DNA from: Herminiimonas sp. | GTDB lineage: Bacteria > Pseudomonadota > Gammaproteobacteria > Burkholderiales > Burkholderiaceae | Length of the DNA stretch: 7,311 nt | NCBI GenBank assembly: GCA_014377155.1 | Contig: JACMQD010000345.1 | Coordinates: 1-7,311 of the forward strand | Reading direction: 5' to 3' | In this document: positions 1-7,154 of the stretch, one piece after another | How the letters are laid out: each line of letters starts with the position of its first letter | Numbering within the stretch: position 1 is the stretch's first letter | Notes under the pieces: model-generated | Databases searched by the model: none | What the model saw: only the letters and a program-made list of their open reading frames with translations | Told to the model about the DNA's origin: nothing | Translations under genes and position numbers: made by a program

Positions 1-212
1 GCGCCCCCAATCGTTATGTGGTCGCCAGTTCTGTCACCGCGTGGCCGAAGGTGATCACCATGCGCGTCAGCCTGCTGATGAGCACAACTGAAAACAACGT
101 ATCGTCGACCGCACAAACCTATACCTATAACGGCAGCACGGACACCGCTACCGACCGTCGCGTGCGCCGTACCTATACGTCGGTATTCACGTTACGCAAC
201 CGTTCAAAGTAG
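1..212 (+). CDS. pilW: PilW, type IV pilus minor pilin (C-terminal end only)
   Basis: This is the last 69 codons of an open frame that enters from the left edge (first full codon at base 3) and ends with TAG at 210-212. Visible features are a Trp-Pro-Lys-Val-Ile segment followed by the strand MRVSLLMST, and the basic ending RRVRRTYTSVFTLRNRSK. A closing 'R-R-x-(F/Y)-T-x-x-x-x-L-R-N-R' is what PilW proteins usually end with. The prepilin leader and hydrophobic helix would lie upstream and are not seen. In known systems PilW is a low-abundance pilin that joins PilX, PilV, FimU/FimT and PilY1 in the tip/priming complex in the inner membrane and periplasm. The gap to pilX is 6 bases, which fits co-transcription and perhaps translational coupling. 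Identification rests on the C-terminal pattern plus the neighbouring pilX and pilY1. Any GTG or ATG inside this segment is not a true start. Confidence 0.85.
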   Translation, partial: APNRYVVASSVTAWPKVITMRVSLLMSTTENNVSSTAQTYTYNGSTDTATDRRVRRTYTSVFTLRNRSK

Positions 213-218
213 ATCGCC

Positions 219-809
219 ATGCGCCCATCTTCTATCCGACTCACGTATGCCCGACGATCCGACCGCCAACGTGGCATGGTGCTGATCATTACGCTGATCA
301 TGCTTTTTGTCATGACCATGATCATGATTTCGGCGATGCGATCCAACGTCAGCGAAGAACGCATGGCCGGTAATGCGCGCGACTGGAACACGGCTTTCCA
401 GTCTGCGGAGGCGGCGTTGCGGGATGCCGAGCGCGACATTCTCAGCGATCGGATTTCAGGTGCAACCGGGTTTGAAACGGGATGCAGTAGCGTGGGTCTT
501 TGCCGTCCCTCAATCAACGGTACGCCGATATGGAATACCTTACTGGCGTCCGATCTAGGCTGGATTTCGGGCGCAACGAGCTCCACCAAGACAGTTGCGT
601 ACGGTTCCAAGACCGATGTTGCCGCACTGGAGGCGGTTGCCGCTCAACCACGCTACGTCATCGAAGTGCTTTCGGTGCCACAGGCCGGAAGCTTGAAAAA
701 AGGCCTGGGTAGCGGCAGCGTCGATTATCTCTATCGTGTTACGGCGGTTGGCTTCGGCGCCAACATTACATCCCGCGTCATGCTTCAGGGCGTGTACCGC
801 AAGAACTGA
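219..809 (+). CDS. pilX: PilX, type IV pilus minor pilin
   Basis: The 196-aa product has a class III/type IV prepilin N-terminus: a 19-residue basic leader ending RRSDRQRG, then the hydrophobic stretch of residues 20-40, with predicted PilD cleavage after Gly19. The mature position 5 is Ile24, not the Glu of major pilins. Residues 41-72 (SNVSEERMAGNARDWNTAFQ, then SAEAALRDAE) match the PilX N-terminal pattern 'E-x-(K/R)-M-A-G-N-x-R-D-x-N-x-A-F-Q-x-A-E-A-A-L-R-D'. Two cysteines (C89, C95) lie in the variable globular part. The C-terminal strand ends SRVMLQGVYRKN. In known systems PilX belongs to the minor-pilin tip complex with PilV, PilW, FimU and PilY1. The ATG at 219 follows the pilW stop by 6 bases and lacks a strong Shine-Dalgarno, so translation may be coupled to pilW. 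No other start upstream of the leader is plausible. The helix is unusually Met-rich (M20, 28, 32, 34, 36, 40). Confidence 0.93.
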   Translation: MRPSSIRLTYARRSDRQRGMVLIITLIMLFVMTMIMISAMRSNVSEERMAGNARDWNTAFQSAEAALRDAERDILSDRISGATGFETGCSSVGLCRPSINGTPIWNTLLASDLGWISGATSSTKTVAYGSKTDVAALEAVAAQPRYVIEVLSVPQAGSLKKGLGSGSVDYLYRVTAVGFGANITSRVMLQGVYRKN

Positions 810-827
810 ACCTTTCACAAGGCAATC

Positions 828-3800
828 ATGATTTATTCCGACTCGATCGATACGATTCAAACGTCTTCTACAGCGCGACAGGTAGGCCTTCGGGTCCTCA
901 ACGGCTGTCTCCTCGCGCTTGCAGGGTTAACCGCTGCGCCGGCATTTTCTGCGCCCTTGAATCTGAGTCAGACGCCGCTCTTCCTGACGCCCGGCCAACC
1001 ACCACTCGTCCTGTTGACGATGGCGCGCGATCACAAGCTGTATTACGAAGCCTACAACGATTATTCGGATCTCGATGACGATGGCTATCTCGATGTCGGG
1101 TACAAGCCGAGCATTAATTACTACGGATATTTTGATTCTTTCAAGTGCTATACCCATGCAAGCGGCTTGTTCTCGCCATCGACTGTCACTGCCAATAAAA
1201 AATGCACCGGTAAATGGAGCGGCGATTTCCTCAACTACGTGACCATGGCCCGCATCGATGCGCTGCGCAAGGTCCTGTATGGCGGCAAGCGGAGCACCGA
1301 TACGGCGACACAGACGATTTTGGAGCGAACGTTCATTCCGCAAGATGCCCACTCGTGGGGCAAGGAATACCAGAGCGTGGCGCGCGACGGCTATAACATC
1401 GCCGAGTACACGCCGTTGGCCTTGCCTGCGGCTGGCCGGTATCATTTGTTTGCCAACACGACGCTGACCTCCGACACCAGTCCGCCATTAATGCGCGTAC
1501 TGACCAATACCAATTATCGCGTCTGGGAATGGCTCTCGATCGAACGTCCTGTCGCTGGCACAGAGTGCGCAACGGGCAACAATTCACGGGCCAATTGCGC
1601 TGTTGCGGGCGGTACCAAATGGGAAGTCATTCCCTCCAGTTTCTTCCCCGGCGGCTTGTCTCAAGTTTTCTACAACACTAAAATTGGCAGTGCGAGTGCG
1701 CCATCGAACGCCGGCAGCAGATCCGATTTCGATAATCTGATTAGCACCTATGCCGGAAGCGCGACTAACCGCTGCGGTACGCAGGCCGTGTCACAGATTA
1801 ATGGCTCGACAAATCCATTTGCCGGTACCAGTCCTTGTCTTTCCGAGGGTGGTGCTGGAAACGGGCAGTACTATATCGACGTCACGACCGGAACAATCAT
1901 GATTCCAGAGGACGGTACGTACAAATTTGCTGTCAACGGAGATGATGCTGTCGATGTATTTATCGACGGGACCCTGGTCGTTGGCTGGTATGGTGGGCAC
2001 GGCGCGGACGGCTCCGATGCCGGTTTGCTCTCCCACTCTGCGGACAGGACATTAACAGCCGGCGCGCATACAGTCGTTTTTCGTCATCAGGAAAGCACAG
2101 GCGGCGAAAGCTATTATTTGAATTGGCAACGCGTTTTGCCGACCTCCGCAATGACCGATTACGCCGTTCGGGTTGAGGTATGCAATGCCACGGTCGGACT
2201 GGAACCAAGCTGCCAGGCGTATGGCTCCAGCAACAAGCCTGTCGGATTGTTACAGCGACAAGGTGAAAACGAAAGCATGTATTTCGGATTGTTGACAGGT
2301 AGCTACGCGCACAACACCGAGGGCGGCGTAATGCGCAAGGCAATGTCGAGCATTAACAATGAAATCATGGCCAATGGGCGATTCGGCGCTACGACGGACG
2401 ACTGCAGTTCAGGTACCAAGTGTGTCAATGGCATCATTTCAACGATCAACAAGTTCAAGATCACGGGTTTCAGCTACAGTGATTACCAGTACACGTGTGG
2501 TCGCTTCGACACCAGTCAGATCGTCGATGGTCAATGTAACATGTGGGGTAATCCGATTGGCGAAATGGCCTACGAAGGCATGCGCTATTTTGCCGGCAAA
2601 ACCGCGCCAACTTCGACATTCACCTACAGTTCCAGCGACAATACCCTTGACGACAACGTGCTGGGTTTGCCGCAGCTGACATCCTGGACAAATCCTTATT
2701 CCGCAACGCCGGATCTATCGGCCGCTACACCGACATTTGCTGCATGTTCGAAACCGTACACCATGCTCATCAGCGATGTATATCCGTCGTTTGATTCCAA
2801 TTCAGTGCCTGGCAATCCGTTCACCACATTTGCAGGCGATGTGCCTGGACTTAACGTCAATGCCTTGGGCCAGTTCATCTGGACGAATGAGGAAGGTCTG
2901 GGTGGAGCAAAAAACATTTTCATCGGTCAGTCGGGTACGACATCGGACGGCGCGCCGACAATTAAAAGCGCCTCGAGCTTTGGCAATATTCGTGGTCTGT
3001 CGCCTGGCGAACCAACCCGGCAAGGTAGCTACTATGCAGCGGCGATCGCTTACTACGCCCACATCAACGATATAAATCCAGTTGCAGGTGACCAGAAACT
3101 CAATACCTATTCGATTGCTTTGGCGGCACCCCTGCCGAAGCTTGAGATTCCAGTAGGGAATAACAAAATCACCATCGTACCTTTTGCCAAATCGGTGGGT
3201 GGAAATGGGATTTCGTCGGCAAGCAACGCGTTCCAGTCTACCAACCAGATCGTCGATTTTTATGTCGATACCATTCGCAATGTCCCTGGCAGCCCAACCG
3301 ACGCAACGGTAAACGGCGGCCGCCCATACTACAAATTCAGGATCAACTACGAGGACGTCGAGCAGGGCGCGGATCATGATATGGACGCGGTCGCCATGTA
3401 TGAAATCAAACGCAACGATGACAATACGGTCTCGGTGAAAATCAGTTCTGACTATGCAGCTGGCGGCATCATCCAGCACATGGGGTTTACCATTTCCGGC
3501 ACGACGAAAGATAGAGCATATCTTGTGGTCCGTGATACGGATACGGACGCAGCGAGTGACCCTGCGTATTTTCTCGACTGTCGCAGTAATACGACCAACC
3601 CGGATGACTGTGCAGTAGGCACCGGGGCATTGCCACTGGCTAAAGAGTTGATTTTTACAGCATCCGATACCCCTGCGACGCAGCTAAAAGATCCGCTATG
3701 GTATGCAGCGAAATGGGGCAGTTTTACCGACAAGAATGCCAACAAAATTCCTGATACAACCGAATGGAGCGCGGCCTATTCGGCAACAGCTGAAAATACC

Positions 3801-5933
3801 CCTGACAACTATTTTTTAGTAACCAACGCGTTGAAACTCGAAGCACAACTGACCAAGGCATTTGGTCAGATTAAAGACGATACTGCGACCGCTGCCGCTA
3901 CCTCGACCAATTCCTTCTCCTACCAGGATGACTCCGCGTTGTATCAAGCGCGTTTTTCCAGCAAGGGATGGATGGGCGAACTCAATGCCTACCCGATTAA
4001 GATAGACGGCTCGCTTGGGCCTGCAGACTGGCAAGCGCAATCCAAGCTGGCCACTACCGCATCAACCAGTCGTGCTATCCTAACCTATGACCGGGACGCG
4101 GCGACCAAGGGGATTCCGTTTCAATGGGCCAGCATGACCAGCGCTGGCACACCTTATATGCGGACTTCGCTGAACAAGAATTATGTCGGCACGGTTGATA
4201 ACCTTGGCAGTGATCGGGTTTCCTACCTGCGAGGCAATGCGGTCACCAACATGCGCACCCGGCCGCTCATCAAGGATACGATTATCACCAACAAGCTCGG
4301 TGACATCATCAACTCCCAACCGCAATACGTCAGCTTGCCGAACTTCGGCTATGCAGAAGAAACCTATGCCGCATTCCGCGTTGCCAAAGAGTCGCGCATG
4401 CCTATGGTGTACGTTGGCGCCAACGACGGCATGCTGCACGGATTCTCCGCTGCGGACGGCATCGAGCGGATCGCTTACGTTCCGAGCGAAATGTATCGTA
4501 CCCGCAACTCTCAGCAGTTATTGTCGAAATTGACGGCGAACGACTACGGCGAGAGCCCCAATGATCACCAGTATTACGTCGACGGATCGGCAACGGTCGG
4601 TGACGTTTGTACTATTGCCTGCGCAGCTTCTACTGACTGGAAGACAATCCTTGTCGGCGGTTTGAACGGCGGAGGACAGGGTATTTATGCGCTAGACATT
4701 ACCAATCCCGCCAGCTTTAGCGAAAGCAATGCATCGTCGATCGTCATGTGGGAGTTCAACGATACCAATGACGCTGACCTGGGGTACACCTATAGCCGCC
4801 CGGCAGTCGTCCGACTTTGCACGAACCGTACCAACAGCTCTTCCACCACACCGAAGTCGTGCGATGGCGGAAGATGGGTCGTGATATTTGGTAACGGCTA
4901 CAACAATACCGAAGCTGACGGTCAGCGCAGTACGACCGGTTACGCTTATTTGTATGTCGTCGATGCACTCACTGGTGCGCTTATTAAAAAAATCGACACG
5001 AAGACAGGTTCAGTCGGCACCCCTAACGGTCTTGCAACAGTGGGCGCCATTGATGTCGATAACGATAACTACGTCGACTATGTATATGCCGGTGATCTGT
5101 TGGGCAATATGTGGAAATTTGATTTCTCGAACCAGAGTGACAGCAATTGGGATGTGGCATACGGGTCGGCCAGTACTCCGGAGCCGCTATATATTGCCAA
5201 GGATTCCACGACTTCAAAAAATATTCAGCCAATCACGACCGCGCCCGATGCGTTAATACATCCGAACGGCGGCGTACAGGTGTTCTTCGGAACAGGCTCG
5301 TACATAACAAGTGCTGACAAGACCAACACCAGTATTCAGTCCATGTATGGAATCTGGGACAATGCCGTCAAAGTACCTTCGACCAGTCGCGCCAACCTGC
5401 AACAGCAAACCATCAATACTGGTACCCAGACGTTGTGCGCGAAAACAAATCAGGCAGATTGTGAAGTCGGGTCCACAAATGTCTATAGAACCGTGACCGC
5501 CAACACGGTCGATTGGGATACCAAAAAAGGCTGGTATACCGATCTGCCCGATAGTGGCGAGCGCATCACATACGATCCACGCATCCTCGGCAAGGCGTTC
5601 GGCTTTACCAGCACGATTCCATCCGGCGACATCTGTGATTATGGTGGATCGAGCTGGGACTATTTTGTCGATGCTCTGACGGGCGGCGCGCTGGGTTATT
5701 CGCCTTTCCTCGGTGTGCCGGCGGCGACGTACACCGGCTCGACGACCAGCGCCTACGCCAGCGCCCGCAAGAGCGAAGTGGGGATAACCCCGACGGGTAC
5801 CCTGATCACGCAAGGCAAGGGCCGCGGTACCAATATCGAATGCGGTAGTACAGGCAATTGCGACAGCTACGAAGTCGATCTTGGCAAAAATGTCGCCGGG
5901 CGCATGTCTTGGCGTGAAATCCTGGGCGATTGA
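828..5933 (+). CDS. pilY1: PilY1/PilC-family tip adhesin with an internal PA14-like module
   Basis: This 1701-aa exported protein has a start with an AAGG ribosome site at 819-822, 18 bases after pilX. Signal peptide: basic Arg17/Arg22, hydrophobic core about 25-37, cleavage near AFSA (39-42). The mature N-terminus has the pattern 'PPLVLLTMARDHKLYYEAYN' then DLDDDGYLD (81-89), a calcium-loop-like motif. No DxSxS metal site of a vWA domain is seen there, although LISDVYP (647-653) resembles a later vWA strand. Residues about 274-436 look like a PA14 lectin-type module (GLSQVFY, then EDGTYKFAVNGDDAVDVFID, then AGAHTVVFRH and YYLNWQ). The C-terminal PilC/PilY1 propeller region starts about 1150 (LGDIINSQPQYV, VYVGANDGMLHGF) and contains DVDNDNYVD (1409-1417) followed by YAGDLLGNMWKFDFS. 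This matches the regulatory calcium site known from Pseudomonas PilY1. The protein ends GRMSWREILGD, as family members do, so it is complete. The role is pilus-tip adhesion, assembly priming and control of retraction. It is longer than the roughly 1160 residues of Pseudomonas PilY1. Confidence 0.95.
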   Translation: MIYSDSIDTIQTSSTARQVGLRVLNGCLLALAGLTAAPAFSAPLNLSQTPLFLTPGQPPLVLLTMARDHKLYYEAYNDYSDLDDDGYLDVGYKPSINYYGYFDSFKCYTHASGLFSPSTVTANKKCTGKWSGDFLNYVTMARIDALRKVLYGGKRSTDTATQTILERTFIPQDAHSWGKEYQSVARDGYNIAEYTPLALPAAGRYHLFANTTLTSDTSPPLMRVLTNTNYRVWEWLSIERPVAGTECATGNNSRANCAVAGGTKWEVIPSSFFPGGLSQVFYNTKIGSASAPSNAGSRSDFDNLISTYAGSATNRCGTQAVSQINGSTNPFAGTSPCLSEGGAGNGQYYIDVTTGTIMIPEDGTYKFAVNGDDAVDVFIDGTLVVGWYGGHGADGSDAGLLSHSADRTLTAGAHTVVFRHQESTGGESYYLNWQRVLPTSAMTDYAVRVEVCNATVGLEPSCQAYGSSNKPVGLLQRQGENESMYFGLLTGSYAHNTEGGVMRKAMSSINNEIMANGRFGATTDDCSSGTKCVNGIISTINKFKITGFSYSDYQYTCGRFDTSQIVDGQCNMWGNPIGEMAYEGMRYFAGKTAPTSTFTYSSSDNTLDDNVLGLPQLTSWTNPYSATPDLSAATPTFAACSKPYTMLISDVYPSFDSNSVPGNPFTTFAGDVPGLNVNALGQFIWTNEEGLGGAKNIFIGQSGTTSDGAPTIKSASSFGNIRGLSPGEPTRQGSYYAAAIAYYAHINDINPVAGDQKLNTYSIALAAPLPKLEIPVGNNKITIVPFAKSVGGNGISSASNAFQSTNQIVDFYVDTIRNVPGSPTDATVNGGRPYYKFRINYEDVEQGADHDMDAVAMYEIKRNDDNTVSVKISSDYAAGGIIQHMGFTISGTTKDRAYLVVRDTDTDAASDPAYFLDCRSNTTNPDDCAVGTGALPLAKELIFTASDTPATQLKDPLWYAAKWGSFTDKNANKIPDTTEWSAAYSATAENTPDNYFLVTNALKLEAQLTKAFGQIKDDTATAAATSTNSFSYQDDSALYQARFSSKGWMGELNAYPIKIDGSLGPADWQAQSKLATTASTSRAILTYDRDAATKGIPFQWASMTSAGTPYMRTSLNKNYVGTVDNLGSDRVSYLRGNAVTNMRTRPLIKDTIITNKLGDIINSQPQYVSLPNFGYAEETYAAFRVAKESRMPMVYVGANDGMLHGFSAADGIERIAYVPSEMYRTRNSQQLLSKLTANDYGESPNDHQYYVDGSATVGDVCTIACAASTDWKTILVGGLNGGGQGIYALDITNPASFSESNASSIVMWEFNDTNDADLGYTYSRPAVVRLCTNRTNSSSTTPKSCDGGRWVVIFGNGYNNTEADGQRSTTGYAYLYVVDALTGALIKKIDTKTGSVGTPNGLATVGAIDVDNDNYVDYVYAGDLLGNMWKFDFSNQSDSNWDVAYGSASTPEPLYIAKDSTTSKNIQPITTAPDALIHPNGGVQVFFGTGSYITSADKTNTSIQSMYGIWDNAVKVPSTSRANLQQQTINTGTQTLCAKTNQADCEVGSTNVYRTVTANTVDWDTKKGWYTDLPDSGERITYDPRILGKAFGFTSTIPSGDICDYGGSSWDYFVDALTGGALGYSPFLGVPAATYTGSTTSAYASARKSEVGITPTGTLITQGKGRGTNIECGSTGNCDSYEVDLGKNVAGRMSWREILGD

Positions 5934-5947
5934 TATGAATGAAATCC

Positions 5948-5953
5948 AAGGAG
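5948..5953 (+). promoter_or_regulatory. Shine-Dalgarno site of pilE
   Basis: AAGGAG lies 5 bases before the ATG at 5959 and decides the start of the pilin gene. The same frame stays open upstream to 5881 inside pilY1, but a start there would put 26 extra residues before the short MKKMKG leader. Confidence 0.8.
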
Positions 5954-5958
5954 ACGCA

Positions 5959-6369
5959 ATGAAAAAAATGAAAGGCTTCACCCTCATCGAGTTGATGGTC
6001 ACCGTCGCCATCATTGCAATCCTCGCTGCGGTAGCGTTTCCCTCCTATCAAAACTATGTTCGCAAAGCGCGGCGGGTCGATGCCAAGACCTCGCTGATGG
6101 ACGCCGCGCAAGGCATGGAGCGTTACTTTACGGAAAACTCCACCTACGGCACCGGTACGCCATCGTTGGTTGGGACAGTGTTTAATGCAGCCTCCGGTGG
6201 TGGCGACTACACGCTCAGTTTTGTCAGCCAGAGTTCCAACGCGTTTCAGATCAAGGCAACACCGAGCAGCACCCGGCAGACAGGAGATGCATGCGGTTCC
6301 TTTACCATAACCCACACGGGGGCGAAAGCCGTCGTGGACGGATCGCTTCCTTCAGCCGACTGCTGGTAA
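5959..6369 (+). CDS. pilE: PilE-type IV pilin
   Basis: The 136-aa product is a classic type IVa prepilin. It has a 6-residue leader MKKMKG, then FTLIELMVTVAIIAILAAVA, with Phe at mature position 1 and the conserved Glu at mature position 5 (E11). PilD would cleave and N-methylate after Gly6. The helix continues through FPSYQNYVRKARRVDAKTSL and a segment typical of PilE proteins, DAAQGMERYFTENSTYGT. Two cysteines, C112 and C135, can close the usual C-terminal disulfide (D-loop), and the protein ends ADCW. It follows pilY1 by 25 bases with a strong ribosome site. In beta- and gamma-proteobacteria a PilE-like gene often closes the fimT/pilV/pilW/pilX/pilY1 cluster. It can act as a minor subunit at the tip rather than as the main fibre pilin, and a DNA-binding ComP-like role is another possibility. 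The sequence alone does not settle which. Confidence 0.9.
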   Translation: MKKMKGFTLIELMVTVAIIAILAAVAFPSYQNYVRKARRVDAKTSLMDAAQGMERYFTENSTYGTGTPSLVGTVFNAASGGGDYTLSFVSQSSNAFQIKATPSSTRQTGDACGSFTITHTGAKAVVDGSLPSADCW

Positions 6370-6382
6370 AGAGCCAAATGAA

Positions 6383-7033
6383 ATGGTGTTAAGCGGTCGT
6401 ACGATCATCCTTTTGTCAGCGTCCGTTTTCGTTCATCTCGGCGTGCTGACACTGGCGCAAGGTTCACTGTCGTTTTCGGCAGGCCCGCGCCAGAAAGGGG
6501 TGCCGCTTCCACCGGTCTTTATTGAAGTACGCCTTCGCCCTCCCGAGCAAGTATCCACGGTTGAAACTGTCACCGAGCCACGGCCGGTGGCTCCGGATAC
6601 GCCGGATATGCCGGATATGGCACTGGCAAAAGCCGATGCACCGAAGTTGCTGTCGCCACTTCCCATTTCAATCGAGCGTATCGGAAGCGACGCACCGCCA
6701 ACGTCCCCGCTGACCGGGCTCATCCCAAACGATTATTTGCCTGGCTCTGCCTTGAGCGTTCGTCCCAAGCCCCTCACTGAACCTCAACTCATTCTGCCTC
6801 CCGGTTGGCTTGAAGCATTCGGCCAGGTCAAGATGACGCTCTACATCAATGCGTCCGGTAAGGTCGATGAGTTGGTTCTCCTGAAAACCAATCTGGCACC
6901 CGAACTCCATGATGCCGTACGTGACGCATTTTTGCGGATCGAGTTTTCGCCAGGCGAGCTAGGTGGCACGACAGTAGCAAGCGTGATGACAATTGAAGTG
7001 GACGTCGCCTCATCGCTTGGTTCGAGACGCTAG
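6383..7033 (+). CDS. TonB-family (TonB/TolA C-terminal-like) periplasm-spanning protein
   Basis: The 216-aa product has TonB architecture. A single N-terminal membrane helix (about residues 7-26) has a short cytoplasmic start. Within it SVFVH (14-18) matches the Ser-x-x-x-His of E. coli TonB (Ser16/His20), which is needed for coupling to ExbB/ExbD. A Pro-rich periplasmic linker follows (about 41-140, including VAPDTPDMPDM). The C-terminal domain (about 118-208) has YLPGSALSVRPKPL, then GQVKMTLYINASGKVDEL and FLRIEFSPGELGGTTVASVM, the usual 'G-x-V-x-L-x-(I/L)-x-I-x-x-x-G-x-V' and 'F-x-P-G-x-x-x-G-x-x-V-x-S' pattern of TonB-like C-termini. It begins 13 bases after pilE with only a weak AAAGAG site, so it is probably read from the pilus transcript. 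No exbB, exbD or outer-membrane receptor gene is in view. The family call is fairly sure. A role in pilus function, rather than in nutrient uptake or envelope stability, is only a positional inference. Confidence 0.75.
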   Translation: MVLSGRTIILLSASVFVHLGVLTLAQGSLSFSAGPRQKGVPLPPVFIEVRLRPPEQVSTVETVTEPRPVAPDTPDMPDMALAKADAPKLLSPLPISIERIGSDAPPTSPLTGLIPNDYLPGSALSVRPKPLTEPQLILPPGWLEAFGQVKMTLYINASGKVDELVLLKTNLAPELHDAVRDAFLRIEFSPGELGGTTVASVMTIEVDVASSLGSRR

Positions 7034-7089
7034 CAAAATTCCCGACGATCTTGCCAGGGAAACGACCTTTCCTAATTGCTTGCTGCATG

Positions 7090-7119
7090 AAAAAGGGGCG
7101 CCAAATTTGCGCCCCCTTT
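7090..7119 (-). terminator. Intrinsic terminator between convergent genes
   Basis: A perfect 7-bp GC stem (GGGGCGC at 7095-7101 with GCGCCCC at 7109-7115) encloses a 7-base loop CAAATTT. On the minus strand it is followed by five T (complement of 7090-7094), a good rho-independent terminator for the hpf-like gene. On the plus strand only TTT follows (7117-7119, after one extra C), so it may serve the pilus/tonB transcript more weakly. It lies in the 121-base gap between the two stop codons. I saw nothing else there. Confidence 0.75.
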
Positions 7120-7154
7120 ACACGCCGCTCTTAGCAGCATCAATCAATCAAAAT

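Noticed and set aside
283..324. Three TGATCA hexamers within 42 bases of pilX
   Set aside because: They fall in the membrane-helix codons for Ile and Met (ATC, ATT, ATG) and are explained by the protein sequence rather than by an operator or repeat unit.
2802..3479. Minus-strand open frame of 225 codons inside pilY1
   Set aside because: It lies wholly opposite conserved PilY1 sequence, with no family pattern and no neighbouring gene on that strand.
5881..5958. Upstream extension of the pilE frame into pilY1
   Set aside because: The strong AAGGAG site and the canonical MKKMKG leader at 5959 fix the start. The extension would bury the leader peptide.
5253..6014. Long minus-strand open frame (253 codons) opposite the end of pilY1 and the start of pilE
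   Set aside because: It overlaps two clearly coding plus-strand genes, has no recognisable domain and looks like an antisense shadow of their codon use.
6378..6392. Tiny ORF (ATG AAA TGG TGT TAA) overlapping the start of the tonB-like gene
   Set aside because: Four codons with no clear ribosome site of its own, most likely chance. A coupling role cannot be supported from sequence alone.
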